Origin: Bog-473 sp049513455
Lineage (GTDB): Bacteria; Actinomycetota; Acidimicrobiia; Acidimicrobiales; RAAP-2
DNA length: 64,000 nucleotides
Reading direction: 5' to 3'
Assembly (NCBI GenBank): GCA_049513455.1
Contig: JBEKWB010000036.1
Location: 5,854-69,853, forward strand
Below, piece by piece: positions 27,564 through 35,743 of this stretch. A model generated the notes under the pieces. It was not told the origin of the DNA and did not search any database. It saw only the letters and a list, made by a program, of their open reading frames with translations. The position numbers were made by a program, and so were the translations under genes. Each line of letters opens with the position of its first letter. Position 1 is the first letter of the stretch.

Positions 27564-27995
27564 TCAGCCCGGTCCGGGGAGCTCGGCCGTGGCCTCGCCC
27601 ACCACCTTCTGCTCGCCCTCGGCGTTGGCCAGGGTCACCGCCAGGTCGACCAGTTTCTTCCCGCCCTCCTCGCGCCGGGCCGTCACCACAATTTTCGACG
27701 ACAGCACTTCGTCGGGCCAGGTCTGCCGGGCGAAGCGGACCGAGAACCGGGTCAGGTTCCCTATGCCGACGTAGTCCGTCAGGGCCGTGCCGAGCAGCCC
27801 CATGGAGAACATCCCGTGCCCGAACACGCTGGGCTGCCCGGCCGCCTTGGCCGCCACCTCGTCGTGGTGCATCGGGTTGAAGTCGCCGGACGCACCGGCG
27901 TACTTCACCAGGTCTGTCCTGGTCAGCTTGTGCGTGAGCACGGGGGCCTCGTCGCCCACCGTCACGTCGTCGAAGGACAGCTTGTGCTCACCCAT
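27564..27995 (-). CDS. MaoC-family dehydratase subunit (HadB-like)
   Basis: A 143-residue hot-dog-fold protein. It carries the hydratase-2 signature with catalytic Asp and His, YAGASGDFNPMHHDEVAAKA near residues 32-51, followed by FGHGMFSMGLLGTALTDYVG. It is of the size of HadB, the catalytic subunit of mycobacterial (3R)-hydroxyacyl-ACP dehydratase. The upstream gene is the matching N-terminal-type subunit, so the two probably form a heterodimer acting in fatty-acid elongation or (R)-enoyl-CoA hydration. Confidence 0.88.
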   Translation of the reverse strand: MGEHKLSFDDVTVGDEAPVLTHKLTRTDLVKYAGASGDFNPMHHDEVAAKAAGQPSVFGHGMFSMGLLGTALTDYVGIGNLTRFSVRFARQTWPDEVLSSKIVVTARREEGGKKLVDLAVTLANAEGEQKVVGEATAELPGPG

Positions 27996-28020
27996 GGTGC
28001 GGATCCCCCATGCCTCGTTC

Positions 28021-28071
28021 GTTCATCTGCGTTCGTCGTTCATCTGCGTGCGTCGTTCATCTGCGTGCGCG
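28021..28071. repeat. Three 17-bp tandem repeats across a stop codon
   Basis: Units GTTCATCTGCGTTCGTC, GTTCATCTGCGTGCGTC and GTTCATCTGCGTGCGCG lie head to tail at 28021-28037, 28038-28054 and 28055-28071. They encode the last residues and stop of the dehydratase subunit gene. A 17-base period is not a multiple of three, so copy number changes the C-terminus. Confidence 0.85.
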
Positions 28072-28550
28072 ACCGGCTCGCCCGTCTTCTCGTCCTTCCA
28101 GTTCATCTCGCTCACGAGGAACGTCATCGTCTTGCCCTTCGACTCCTTCTGGTACGCGTCAATGATGCTGCCCTCACCGACGAGCACGTCGCCCACCACG
28201 ATCGGGCGGTGGTAGATGAACTCCTGCTCGCCGTGGAGAAGGAGGCCCCCGGCGGCCAGGAGCGGTCCCAACACGGTGCTGAGCGGATGCGGAGAGGGGG
28301 CGTCGCCGGACTGCATCTCGGCGAACTTGCCGGAGAACTCCATGACGAAGGGCCATGTGGGCGGGGTCGGGATGGAGTCGAAACCGGCCGCCGCCGCTGC
28401 TGCCGGGTCATGGTAGATCGGGCTCGTGCTGCGCACGGCCGACGCGAAGTGCTCCACGGGCCCCCGCTCGACGACGACCTTGGAGGTGCCCGTGGACTTC
28501 CCGATGACCCCCTTGAGTAGTTCCTCTTGCGCTGCGGCGCCGTCGGCCAC
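28023..28550 (-). CDS. MaoC-type N-terminal dehydratase subunit (HadA-like)
   Basis: A 175-residue hot-dog-fold subunit lacking the catalytic signature but with the family blocks VVERGPVEHFASAVRSTSPI near residue 25, PTPPTWPFVMEFSG near 60 and EFIYHRPIVVGDVLVGEGSI near 110. This matches the HadA/HadC-type structural subunit that pairs with HadB. The GTG start follows GGAGGAGACG. The C-terminal residues DERRTQMNDERR are encoded by a 17-bp tandem repeat and look recently altered. Confidence 0.85.
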   Translation of the reverse strand: MADGAAAQEELLKGVIGKSTGTSKVVVERGPVEHFASAVRSTSPIYHDPAAAAAAGFDSIPTPPTWPFVMEFSGKFAEMQSGDAPSPHPLSTVLGPLLAAGGLLLHGEQEFIYHRPIVVGDVLVGEGSIIDAYQKESKGKTMTFLVSEMNWKDEKTGEPVAHADERRTQMNDERR

Positions 28551-28691
28551 CGTCTCCTCCTCCTCGGTCCAGCTCCGCCTTGTCCCACCCCCAGCGCGTG
28601 CCGGGCCCGGCGGGCAGCCGGTGCAGGGCCAAAGGTAGCGGGTGGCCGTCGCCCCGCCCAATCGGGCGGCCGACCGGTACCATCGCCTCCC

Positions 28692-29300
28692 GTGCCCGAT
28701 TTCTTCGACGTCGTCCTGACCCAGCGCGCGGCCCGGAGCTTCGGGCCCGACGATGTCGATGACGCCATCGTCGCCAAAATCCTGACCGCAGCCACGCACG
28801 CCCCCTCGGCGGAGAACAGCCAGCCCTTCGTCTTCATTGTGGTGCGCGACCCGGCCATCCGCTCTGCCATCGGCGGCATCACCGCGCGGGTCTGGGAGGG
28901 AGGGGCCCGGGACCTCGAGACAGGGCGCCTCCCGCCCGCCCTCTTAGACGAGGTGGACCAGGGCGCCCGGGGCGGCGTGGCAGGCGCCCCCGTGCTCGTC
29001 GTGGTCTGCGGCGACGACCGGCTCACCTTCGCCCCGACCTTGGGGGCCTCCGTCTTCCCGGCGGTGCAGAACCTGCTGCTGGCCGCCCACGCCCTCGGCC
29101 TGGGGTCCGCGCTCACCACGTTGCCGGTCCTCGGCGGGGACGAGCTCTCCGAACTGCTGGGCCTGCCGGACGGAGTGGAGCCGCTGGCCGTGGTCCCGCT
29201 CGGGCACCCGACCACGCCACTCGGGCCGCCGCGCCGCCGTCCCCTGGCCGAGAAGGCCCATCTCGACCGTTACGGGGTGCCGTTCCCCCCGGCGCCGTAG
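28692..29300 (+). CDS. Nitroreductase-family protein
   Basis: A 202-residue FMN-dependent nitroreductase-fold protein. It has VVLTQRAARSFGPDDV at the N-terminus and ATHAPSAENSQPFVFIVVRD near 33-50, where FMN phosphate is bound. PAVQNLLLAAHALGLGSALT is near 120-140 and the C-terminal VVPLGHPTTPLGPPRRRPL also matches. The GTG start begins the conserved region. It diverges from the MaoC subunit genes. Confidence 0.9.
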   Translation: MPDFFDVVLTQRAARSFGPDDVDDAIVAKILTAATHAPSAENSQPFVFIVVRDPAIRSAIGGITARVWEGGARDLETGRLPPALLDEVDQGARGGVAGAPVLVVVCGDDRLTFAPTLGASVFPAVQNLLLAAHALGLGSALTTLPVLGGDELSELLGLPDGVEPLAVVPLGHPTTPLGPPRRRPLAEKAHLDRYGVPFPPAP

Positions 29301-29352
29301 CGTCCCGGCCCTGTCCCCGGCGCCGTAGCAGCCCGGTCCCGGCGCATCACCG

Positions 29353-30534
29353 TCAACGGCGGCGGGCGACGAACTCCTCGAGAAAGGTGCCGTACCGGTC
29401 CATGATCACCGGCCACCTATAGGTGGTGTCCACGTAGCGGAACCCGTTCTGGCGCATGGTCTCGTGGAGCCGGACGTCGCCGATCATTCGATCCAGCACC
29501 GCTTCGAACTCCGCGAAACCCTCGAACCACATGCCCGCCCCGGACTGCTCGCAATGCTCCCGCGTGGCCCCGCAGACCGCGTTCACAATGGCAGGCGCAC
29601 CGGCCGTCATCCCCTCGACCACGGTGAGGGAGAAGGACTCGAACGGCGACGGGGCGACGAGGGCGTGGGCCCCGCGCAGCAGGCCCCACTTGGAGGCGTC
29701 GTCGATCAACCCGGTCAGCACGATGTCGCGCTCGTCCTGTGGCGGGTCGACGATCTGCCCCACCAGGACCAGGCGCAGATCACCCGGGTGGCGTTCCTTG
29801 TAGGAGCGGAAATACCGCCACAGGATTCCCGTCCCCTTCTTGTCGTCCACCCGCCCGATGCACAACAGGTACGGCGCATCACCCAGCCCGAATGCGGTGC
29901 GGGCGTCGTCGGCCGTGCCGCCGGCCTCTTCGACCCCGAGGCCGGCCACCACCTGCGGCGTGGTGGCCACGCCGAAGCGATCGACCACCAGGCGCCGCTC
30001 GCTCCGGGTGTGGAAGGCGAAGCCGCGGCACTGCGAGAACAGGGCGTCGAAGAGGGGGAGGTGCAGGGCCGGCTCCTCGTGGGCCGCCGGATGGAGGATG
30101 GCCCGATCCCGTACCCGGGGCAAGCCGCGGATGGTCGGGTAGTAGAGGTAGGGGTAGAAGGCGATGACATCGGCGTCACTGGCCTCTACCGCACTGAGCA
30201 GGGCCGGGGACTTGGGGCCCTGCAGGTCCACCCAGCGCTGTTGGTCTTCCGCCCCGGCGTGAGCGGGGTCGGCCAGCAGGGCTCCGGAGAGCGGGTGGAA
30301 CCCCTCGCCCCGCCCGGCCTCCGAGGCGATCCGGTGCACGGTCACCCCGTTGAGGGTCTCGGTCCCCGGGGGCAGTTCGTCGCGCCAGGTCAGCGCGTCC
30401 AGGGCGGCGGTGGTGAACACCTCGACCTCGTCGCCCCGATCCGCCATGAGGTGCTCGGCCATCATGCGGGCCCCGGTCTCCGCTCCCCCCCGGATCTGCG
30501 CGCCGTAGCGGGGCACCACGTAGGCCACCTTCAT
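29353..30534 (-). CDS. Glycosyltransferase, GT-B fold, paralogue of 9597-10796
   Basis: A 393-residue glycosyltransferase beginning MKVAYVVPRYGAQIRGGAET, nearly the same start as the protein encoded at 9597-10796. Further matches include DADVIAFYPYLYYPTIRGLP, LCIGRVDDKKGTGILWRYF and APSPFESFSLTVVEGMTAG. It probably acts on the same surface glycan although separated from that locus by about 10 kb. The start is placed at the MKVAY methionine; the frame continues upstream without family resemblance. A 10-bp inverted repeat lies 77 bases upstream. Confidence 0.88.
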   Translation of the reverse strand: MKVAYVVPRYGAQIRGGAETGARMMAEHLMADRGDEVEVFTTAALDALTWRDELPPGTETLNGVTVHRIASEAGRGEGFHPLSGALLADPAHAGAEDQQRWVDLQGPKSPALLSAVEASDADVIAFYPYLYYPTIRGLPRVRDRAILHPAAHEEPALHLPLFDALFSQCRGFAFHTRSERRLVVDRFGVATTPQVVAGLGVEEAGGTADDARTAFGLGDAPYLLCIGRVDDKKGTGILWRYFRSYKERHPGDLRLVLVGQIVDPPQDERDIVLTGLIDDASKWGLLRGAHALVAPSPFESFSLTVVEGMTAGAPAIVNAVCGATREHCEQSGAGMWFEGFAEFEAVLDRMIGDVRLHETMRQNGFRYVDTTYRWPVIMDRYGTFLEEFVARRR

Positions 30535-30610
30535 GACGCGCCGGGCGCGGCCGTCGTCCGGGCCGTGCTGTGCCGATGGCGGCTGGGCCATCGGAGCCGG
30601 CGGGGAGTTG

Positions 30611-30648
30611 GTTTTCGAGTGGCACGTGATTTGGTACGACTCGAAAAC
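30611..30648. promoter_or_regulatory. 10-bp perfect inverted repeat in a divergent intergenic region
   Basis: GTTTTCGAGT (30611-30620) and ACTCGAAAAC (30639-30648) are perfect inverse copies separated by 18 bases. They lie between the leftward glycosyltransferase and the rightward SRPBCC gene. The position suits an operator serving both genes. No regulator gene is adjacent. Confidence 0.45.
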
Positions 30649-30784
30649 AACCTCTCGGGTCGTTGCAGGCTGATGGCCCCCGTGACCGGGCCGGCGAAGG
30701 GGCGCATGGCGAGACGATAACGGCCGACAACGGCGGCCCGGCACCACGGCGCCCGTACCTGACGCGCCCGCCGCCGCCCGTTCT

Positions 30785-31300
30785 ATGGTGAGCCGCGTGC
30801 AAGAGCATCATTTCTCTGTCCATATCCCCGCCACGCCCGACGAGCTGTGGGAGCTCTTCTGGTTGCGCCGCGCCCTCACCCAGAACGGCGACGTGACCAT
30901 CGAGATCCTCCACCCCGGGGACGCCATCGGCGAGGGACTGGTGCGGCACTGCACGTTCCGGGTGCCCCGTTACCTGCTGTCGGGCGGCCGGGGCCAGTCC
31001 TGGGAGTGGCTGACCGAGGTCACGCCCAAGGTCTCATGGAAGTACAACGCGGTCGGCAAACCGCTCTGGTCGCAGGCCGAGGGCCGCACCCGCCTGGAGG
31101 ACCTGGGCGACGGGCAGACCCGCGTCCACTTCTCCGAGACCTACCGCGCCTTCAACCCCATCATGCGGCTCTTGCTCGAAAAGCGCGTGCACGACTTCAT
31201 CTCCAAGGACAACGACCGGCTGATCAAGGACTCGCTGACCAAGGGGGTCCAGATGATGCGGGCAGCCCGGGCCAAGGACGGCACGCCCGGGGCCCCCTGA
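30785..31300 (+). CDS. SRPBCC (START/Bet v1-like) family protein
   Basis: A 171-residue protein of the ligand-binding SRPBCC superfamily. HHFSVHIPATPDELWELF forms the first strand and helix. HCTFRVPRYLLSGGRGQSWE and KVSWKYNAVGKPLW give the beta sheet, and a long C-terminal helix DNDRLIKDSLTKGVQMMRAA follows. The ligand is unknown. An in-frame GTG at 30797 is an alternative start. It converges on the rdgB-like gene with 9 bases between. Confidence 0.75.
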   Translation: MVSRVQEHHFSVHIPATPDELWELFWLRRALTQNGDVTIEILHPGDAIGEGLVRHCTFRVPRYLLSGGRGQSWEWLTEVTPKVSWKYNAVGKPLWSQAEGRTRLEDLGDGQTRVHFSETYRAFNPIMRLLLEKRVHDFISKDNDRLIKDSLTKGVQMMRAARAKDGTPGAP

Positions 31301-31309
31301 ACCACCGGC

Positions 31310-31951
31310 TCACTCCTCGGGACGATCGGCCAGTGCGGCCGCCAGGGCACGGAACGCCCTCCCCCGGTGCGAAATGGCGTGCTTGGCCTCCGGGGTCATC
31401 TCCGCGAACGTGGGGCCGCCACCTTCGTCGGGCGCGAAGACCGGGTCGTACCCGAATCCGCCACTCCCCTGGGCCCGATGGGCGATCGTCCCGTCCACCA
31501 CGCCCTCGGCCCACAGCTCGGTGCCGTCGGGGAACGCCACCAGGGCGACCGTACGGAAACGGGCCGTGCGCTCCCCTCCGCCGTCGGGCAACGCGTCGAG
31601 CTCGAAGAGCAGCTTGGCCACATTGTCGGCGTAGGTGGCCCCCTCCCCGGCGTAGCGCGCCGAGTACACCCCGGGCGCGCCGCCCAGCGCCGCCACCTCC
31701 AGACCCGTGTCGTCGGCGATGGCGGGAAGCCCGGTTGCCGCCACGAGCGCCTGCGCCTTGAGCCGGGCGTTGTCGAGCAGGGTCGTACCGTCCTCGACGA
31801 CGTCGGGTATCTCGGGGGGGCGGGGCACCAGTTCGACGTCGAGCGCATCGCCCAGGATGGCGGCGATCTCGGTCACCTTGTCCGGATTGGCCGACGCCAG
31901 CACGAGTCGCCACGGCGCACCGTCACCACCGCCGCGGCCGCCGGCGCTCAC
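31310..31951 (-). CDS. rdgB: Non-canonical purine NTP pyrophosphatase (RdgB/HAM1)
   Basis: A 213-residue house-cleaning enzyme that hydrolyses dITP, XTP and similar nucleotides to the monophosphates. The opening LVLASANPDKVTEIAAILGD, IADDTGLEVAALGGAPGVYS with the metal-binding acid near residue 80, and GGFGYDPVF near 160 all match. The GTG start at 31951 overlaps the rph stop by four bases, so translation is coupled. An rph-rdgB pair is a common actinobacterial arrangement. Confidence 0.93.
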   Translation of the reverse strand: MSAGGRGGGDGAPWRLVLASANPDKVTEIAAILGDALDVELVPRPPEIPDVVEDGTTLLDNARLKAQALVAATGLPAIADDTGLEVAALGGAPGVYSARYAGEGATYADNVAKLLFELDALPDGGGERTARFRTVALVAFPDGTELWAEGVVDGTIAHRAQGSGGFGYDPVFAPDEGGGPTFAEMTPEAKHAISHRGRAFRALAAALADRPEE

Positions 31952-32727
31952 CGCGGGGGCGGTGGCTCGGCCAGTGCGGCCGCCTGGAGCGCCGAAAGCT
32001 CTTTTATGCCCGACTCCGCCAACGCCAGCAGGCTGTCCAGCTCGCCCCGGCTGAATGCCATGCCCTCGGCGGTCCCCTGGACCTCGACGAAGCGGCCGGC
32101 GCCGGTCATGACGACGTTCATGTCCACCTCGGCCCGGGAGTCCTCGGCGTAGGGCAGATCCAGCATGGGGACGCTTTCGATGATCCCCACCGAGATCGCC
32201 GCCACCGAATCCGTCAACGGGTTCTGCCGCAAGGTGCCGGCCTGCTGCAGACGGGAGAAGGCGTCGTGCAGCGCCACGTAGGCGCCGCAGATGGAGGCCG
32301 TCCGTGTGCCGCCGTCCGCCTGCAGGACGTCGCAGTCGACGGTCACCTGCACCTCGCCCAGCACCACCAGGTCGCACACGGCCCGCAGGGAGCGTGCGAT
32401 AAGGCGCTGGATCTCCTGTGTCCGGCCCGACTGCTTGCCCTTGGCCGCCTCGCGGGAGGCCCGCTCGGGCGTCGAACCCGGCAGCATGGAGTATTCGGCG
32501 GTGACCCACCCCTTCCCGCTGCCCCGCATCCATGGGGGGACCCGGTCTTCGACGGACGCCGTGCACAACACCTTGGTCCGGCCGAAGGAGACCAGCACCG
32601 AGCCGGGCGCCATGACCGTGTAGTCCCGGACAAAGTTCACCGGGCGCAACTCGTCGAGGGCGCGCCCGTCGCCGCGTGCGGTCCGGGGGTCCACCCGGGA
32701 CCCGGTCACCTCGCTCTGTTCGGACAT
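31948..32727 (-). CDS. rph: Ribonuclease PH
   Basis: A 259-residue phosphorolytic 3'-5' exoribonuclease that trims tRNA 3' ends. Hallmarks: FGRTKVLCTASVEDRVPPWM near residue 45, AEYSMLPGSTPERASREAAK near 75, GRTQEIQRLIARSLRAV near 100 and DCDVLQADGGTRTASI near 125. The ATG at 32727 follows CGAAAGGAGAACG, a clear ribosome-binding site. Four 13-bp tandem repeats lie immediately upstream in the leader. Confidence 0.96.
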   Translation of the reverse strand: MSEQSEVTGSRVDPRTARGDGRALDELRPVNFVRDYTVMAPGSVLVSFGRTKVLCTASVEDRVPPWMRGSGKGWVTAEYSMLPGSTPERASREAAKGKQSGRTQEIQRLIARSLRAVCDLVVLGEVQVTVDCDVLQADGGTRTASICGAYVALHDAFSRLQQAGTLRQNPLTDSVAAISVGIIESVPMLDLPYAEDSRAEVDMNVVMTGAGRFVEVQGTAEGMAFSRGELDSLLALAESGIKELSALQAAALAEPPPPR

Positions 32728-32738
32728 CGTTCTCCTTT

Positions 32739-32790
32739 CGTCAGCACCGCTCGTCAGCACCGCTCGTCAGCACCGCTCGTCAGCACCGCT
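32739..32790. repeat. Four 13-bp tandem repeats upstream of rph
   Basis: The unit CGTCAGCACCGCT is repeated exactly four times (32739, 32752, 32765, 32778) and followed by a diverged fifth. The array starts 12 bases before the rph start codon, overlapping the 5' part of the ribosome-binding region, so copy number could affect expression. Confidence 0.9.
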
Positions 32791-32844
32791 CGTCACCATC
32801 GCCCGGCTCCACGCGGGGTCGCACCCCACCACACGGCGGCCCGC

Positions 32845-33588
32845 CTACCACGCGAAGACCGCGCCCATGCTGGCCTGCTCCACCGGCCGCCCGAATGCCA
32901 GGGCGGCCTCCCGACGCACGTCGTCGGCCGACACCGTAGGCCACCGGTGTGTGACGATCAGACGCCCGACCCCGGCGGCACGGGCCATGGCGCCGGCCTC
33001 ACGGCCGCTCAGGTGCAGCAACGAGCCCTCGAGCTCCTGGGTGTAGGTGGCCTCGCAGAGAAAGGTCCCGATTGCCGTACCCAACTCCTCGACCGACCAA
33101 CCCGGGCCCGAGTCGGCCGAATACGCCAGCGTGGCCCCCTCGTGGGACAGATGGACGGCCAGGGTGGGCGTGCCGTGCTCGGTGGCCCCGAAGCGTGCCT
33201 CGAGCACCCCGAGGCCGAGCACCATGGAGGGGGCCAGCTCCCTCCAGTCGAGCCAGGGGGCACCGGCGAAATGTGACCGCTCCCGCACCCCGGGCGGGGC
33301 GAAGACGGGGAGGAGACGGCCGCCCGGCCCGCCGAACCGTTCCCGGCCCGGGCCGAACCCGGCCCAGGTGGCGAACGATTCGAGATCGGTCCAGTGGTCG
33401 GGATGGACGTGGGTGAGGATGACCGCGGTGATGTCACCCGGGTCGGCGTGCTGCTGGAGTCGGGCGAAGGTGCCGGGACCGGCATCGAGCAGGATCGAGG
33501 TCCCGGCGGCCTGGACGAGGTAGCCGCTGCCGGCACCGCCGGGACCGGGCCAGCTGCCGTCGCACCCGAGCACGGTGAGCGTGCGCAC
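32845..33588 (-). CDS. MBL-fold metallo-hydrolase (RNase Z/beta-CASP-like group)
   Basis: A 247-residue metallo-beta-lactamase-fold hydrolase. The zinc motif HxHxDH is at residues 60-65 in LTHVHPDHWTDLE. GCDGSWPGPGGAGSGYLVQ at the N-terminus, YSADSGPG near 157 and a late THRWP histidine near 215 complete the fold. Phosphodiesterase activity similar to RNase Z relatives is likely but the substrate is unknown. The GTG at 33588 begins the first strand. It precedes rph on the same strand with a 117-base gap. Confidence 0.87.
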   Translation of the reverse strand: MRTLTVLGCDGSWPGPGGAGSGYLVQAAGTSILLDAGPGTFARLQQHADPGDITAVILTHVHPDHWTDLESFATWAGFGPGRERFGGPGGRLLPVFAPPGVRERSHFAGAPWLDWRELAPSMVLGLGVLEARFGATEHGTPTLAVHLSHEGATLAYSADSGPGWSVEELGTAIGTFLCEATYTQELEGSLLHLSGREAGAMARAAGVGRLIVTHRWPTVSADDVRREAALAFGRPVEQASMGAVFAW

Positions 33589-33604
33589 CGTGTCAACGGC
33601 GGTG

Positions 33605-34039
33605 TCAGTTTCCGTGTTCGATCGCCTCCGGGTACGAGTGCGGCGAAATCTCGAGCGCCGACGCCACGTCGGCGTACGTCTTTATTTCGATGACGTTGCC
33701 GCTGGGGTCGGCGAACTTCGCCTTGGTCTGCTCGGTCACCCTTCCCTCATCGTCGGTCGACACGGGCGACACCCACCGCACCCCGCGGGCGGCCAGCCGC
33801 GCCGCCAACGCGTCGAAGTCCCCACGACCGAGCGTCACCCCGAAATGGCGGACCGAGCCCGGATGGGCCGCCGCGGCCTCGTCGGCCCGGTCGTGCAGGG
33901 TGACCTGCATGCCAAAGAACCACACGTCCTGGTAACCCTGGCGGGCCCTCGCCGCGTCGCACCCCAGCGCGTCCACGTAGAAGTTCCGAGCCTCGTCGAG
34001 GTCTCGCACGGGGATGGAGAGATGGAGGATCGGTTGCAC
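33605..34039 (-). CDS. Glyoxalase/VOC-superfamily protein
   Basis: A 144-residue vicinal-oxygen-chelate protein. It has ILHLSIPVRDLDEARNFYVD at the N-terminus, FFGMQVTLHDRADEA near 43 and KFADPSGNVIEIKTY near 110. Metal ligands (His, His, Glu) are plausible, but the reaction is unknown. The MBL hydrolase gene follows 16 bases downstream on the same strand. Confidence 0.88.
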   Translation of the reverse strand: MQPILHLSIPVRDLDEARNFYVDALGCDAARARQGYQDVWFFGMQVTLHDRADEAAAAHPGSVRHFGVTLGRGDFDALAARLAARGVRWVSPVSTDDEGRVTEQTKAKFADPSGNVIEIKTYADVASALEISPHSYPEAIEHGN

Positions 34040-34195
34040 GCTCCCACCTTAGGCAGGGGTCGCCGCCGCCCCAAGGGGCTTCAGTCAACCCGACGTCGCC
34101 GCCGGACCACGACGCAGCCGCTCTTGCGCCGAGGGATCGTAGCGCCGGCATCCAATTCCGCCCGGATCATTCGTGGTTCCTATGATCGAGCCTCC

Positions 34196-34735
34196 ATGCC
34201 GCACTACGTCGCCCTCCTCCGAAGCGTCAATGTCGCCGGCCATGGCCGCATCTCCATGGCCGACCTCACCCAGACATTCCTCGCGCTGGGCTACACCGAT
34301 GTCGCCACGTACATCCAGACCGGTAACGTCCTGTTCCGGTCGCCCGGGAGGAGTGCATCCACGCTCGCCGCCGCCATTGCGGGGCAACTCGAGCAAGATT
34401 TCGGCCACGCACCCGCGGTGATCCTGCGCACGGTCCCCGACCTGGCGCGGGTCGTCGAGACCAGTCCCTTCCCGAAGCAGGGTGCCGATCCCTCGCGCCA
34501 TCACGTGACGTTTCTCGCCGCGCCGCCGAGCAAGGAACGACTGGCTGCCTTCACCACTCCGTCGAGCGGGCGCGACGAGCTGACCATCGTCGGCCAGGAG
34601 GTGTACGTGCACACGCCGGACGGCTACGCCGGGACCAAGCTCACCGGCACCCTCATCGAACGCCGGCTGGGTGTCCTGAGCACGACCCGGAACTGGAACA
34701 CGGTCACCAAGCTGCACGCGCTCGCCGGGAACTGA
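34196..34735 (+). CDS. DUF1697-family protein
   Basis: A 179-residue protein with the typical DUF1697 start, MPHYVALLRSVNVAGHGRIS, followed by ALGYTDVATYIQTGNVLFRS and a C-terminal TRNWNTVTKLHALA. Biochemical function is unknown; the fold is alpha/beta. The ATG at 34196 matches the family N-terminus. Confidence 0.9.
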   Translation: MPHYVALLRSVNVAGHGRISMADLTQTFLALGYTDVATYIQTGNVLFRSPGRSASTLAAAIAGQLEQDFGHAPAVILRTVPDLARVVETSPFPKQGADPSRHHVTFLAAPPSKERLAAFTTPSSGRDELTIVGQEVYVHTPDGYAGTKLTGTLIERRLGVLSTTRNWNTVTKLHALAGN

Positions 34736-34760
34736 CCCGACCGGTGGAGGTGACGCACCG

Positions 34761-35555
34761 GTGGAGGTGATGGCCGTCGACTGGTCGGGTGCCGTCACGG
34801 GATCCGCCACGCACATCTGGCTGGCCCGCGTCGTCGACGGGGAGCTCGTCGCCCTCCGCAACGGCCGCAGCCGCCGGGAGGTGGTCGACGAGCTCATAGC
34901 CCTGCGCTCCCGCACTCCGGATGGCCTCGTGATCGGGCTGGACTTCTCGTTCTCTTTTCCCGCCTGGTTCGTCCGTGACCAGTCCTGCGCCACCGTCGGC
35001 GAGCTCTGGGAGACGGTCGAGCAGAAGGGAGAAGGGTGGCTGGCCGAGTGCGCCTCTCCGTTCTGGGGGCGCCCCGGACGGCGGCGACCGATGTTGTCAG
35101 AGCCGCAGGCGCACCTCCGGCGCGCCGAAGCGTCCATAGCGGTCGGTGCCATCAGCCCGAAGAGCACGTTCCAAATCGGGGGCGCCGGGGCGGTCGGGAC
35201 CGGATCCGTCCGGGGCATGCCCCACCTCCGCCGCTTACAAGCGGCCGGGTTCTCCATCTGGCCGTTCGATCCGACCTCGCCCTGGGTAGTCCTCGAGATC
35301 TATCCCCGCCTCCTCACCGGACCGGTCCGCAAGAGCAGCCGCGAGCAGCGTGCGCAGTACGTCGCCGAGGCGCCCTGGTCGGTGGCGCCCGCTTTCGCTG
35401 CGGCCATCATCGAATCAGAGGACGCCTTCGACGCCGCTATTTCGGCGCTGGTGATGGGCGAGCACCTGGCCGACCTGGGCGCGTTGCAGCCGTCCGCCGA
35501 CCCGGTCACGCTGCTGGAGGGAGACGTGTGGCGTCCCCGTAAAATCAGACCATGA
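34761..35555 (+). CDS. DUF429-family protein (predicted RNase H-like nuclease fold)
   Basis: A 264-residue protein starting VMAVDWSGAVTG with VIGLDFSFSFP near residue 57 and LEIYPRLLTG near 180. This acid-rich pattern (Asp in the first two strands) is typical of DUF429, proposed to have an RNase H-like fold. The GTG start has GGTGGAGG about 10 bases upstream, inside a short direct repeat (ACCGGTGGAGGTGA twice). It overlaps the next small gene by four bases, forming a three-gene coupled unit with a Doc-like protein. Confidence 0.75.
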   Translation: MEVMAVDWSGAVTGSATHIWLARVVDGELVALRNGRSRREVVDELIALRSRTPDGLVIGLDFSFSFPAWFVRDQSCATVGELWETVEQKGEGWLAECASPFWGRPGRRRPMLSEPQAHLRRAEASIAVGAISPKSTFQIGGAGAVGTGSVRGMPHLRRLQAAGFSIWPFDPTSPWVVLEIYPRLLTGPVRKSSREQRAQYVAEAPWSVAPAFAAAIIESEDAFDAAISALVMGEHLADLGALQPSADPVTLLEGDVWRPRKIRP

Positions 35556-35743
35556 GCGAGCATGCCGAAGGAGCGCGCGAGGACGCAGGCCCAGCGTCCC
35601 CGCCGGGTGGAGTGGCGCCCGATCGCACGCGGCCGAGCCTGACCAGCCAGGTGCGGCGCCGGCGGGCCGACCAGGCCTTCTTCCTGCGCCTACGCGATGC
35701 CATCCAGCAGAACCACCGGGCCCTGGAGCGTCTCGGCACGTGA
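35552..35743 (+). CDS. Small basic protein between DUF429 and the Doc-like gene
   Basis: A 63-residue protein with a disordered acidic/proline N-terminus and a basic helical C-terminus (TSQVRRRRADQAFFLRLRDA). It overlaps the upstream and downstream genes by four bases each (ATGA and GTGA). This position and size are what one expects for the antitoxin of a Doc-type toxin. It does not resemble Phd by eye, so that role is inference only. Confidence 0.6.
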   Translation: MSEHAEGAREDAGPASPPGGVAPDRTRPSLTSQVRRRRADQAFFLRLRDAIQQNHRALERLGT

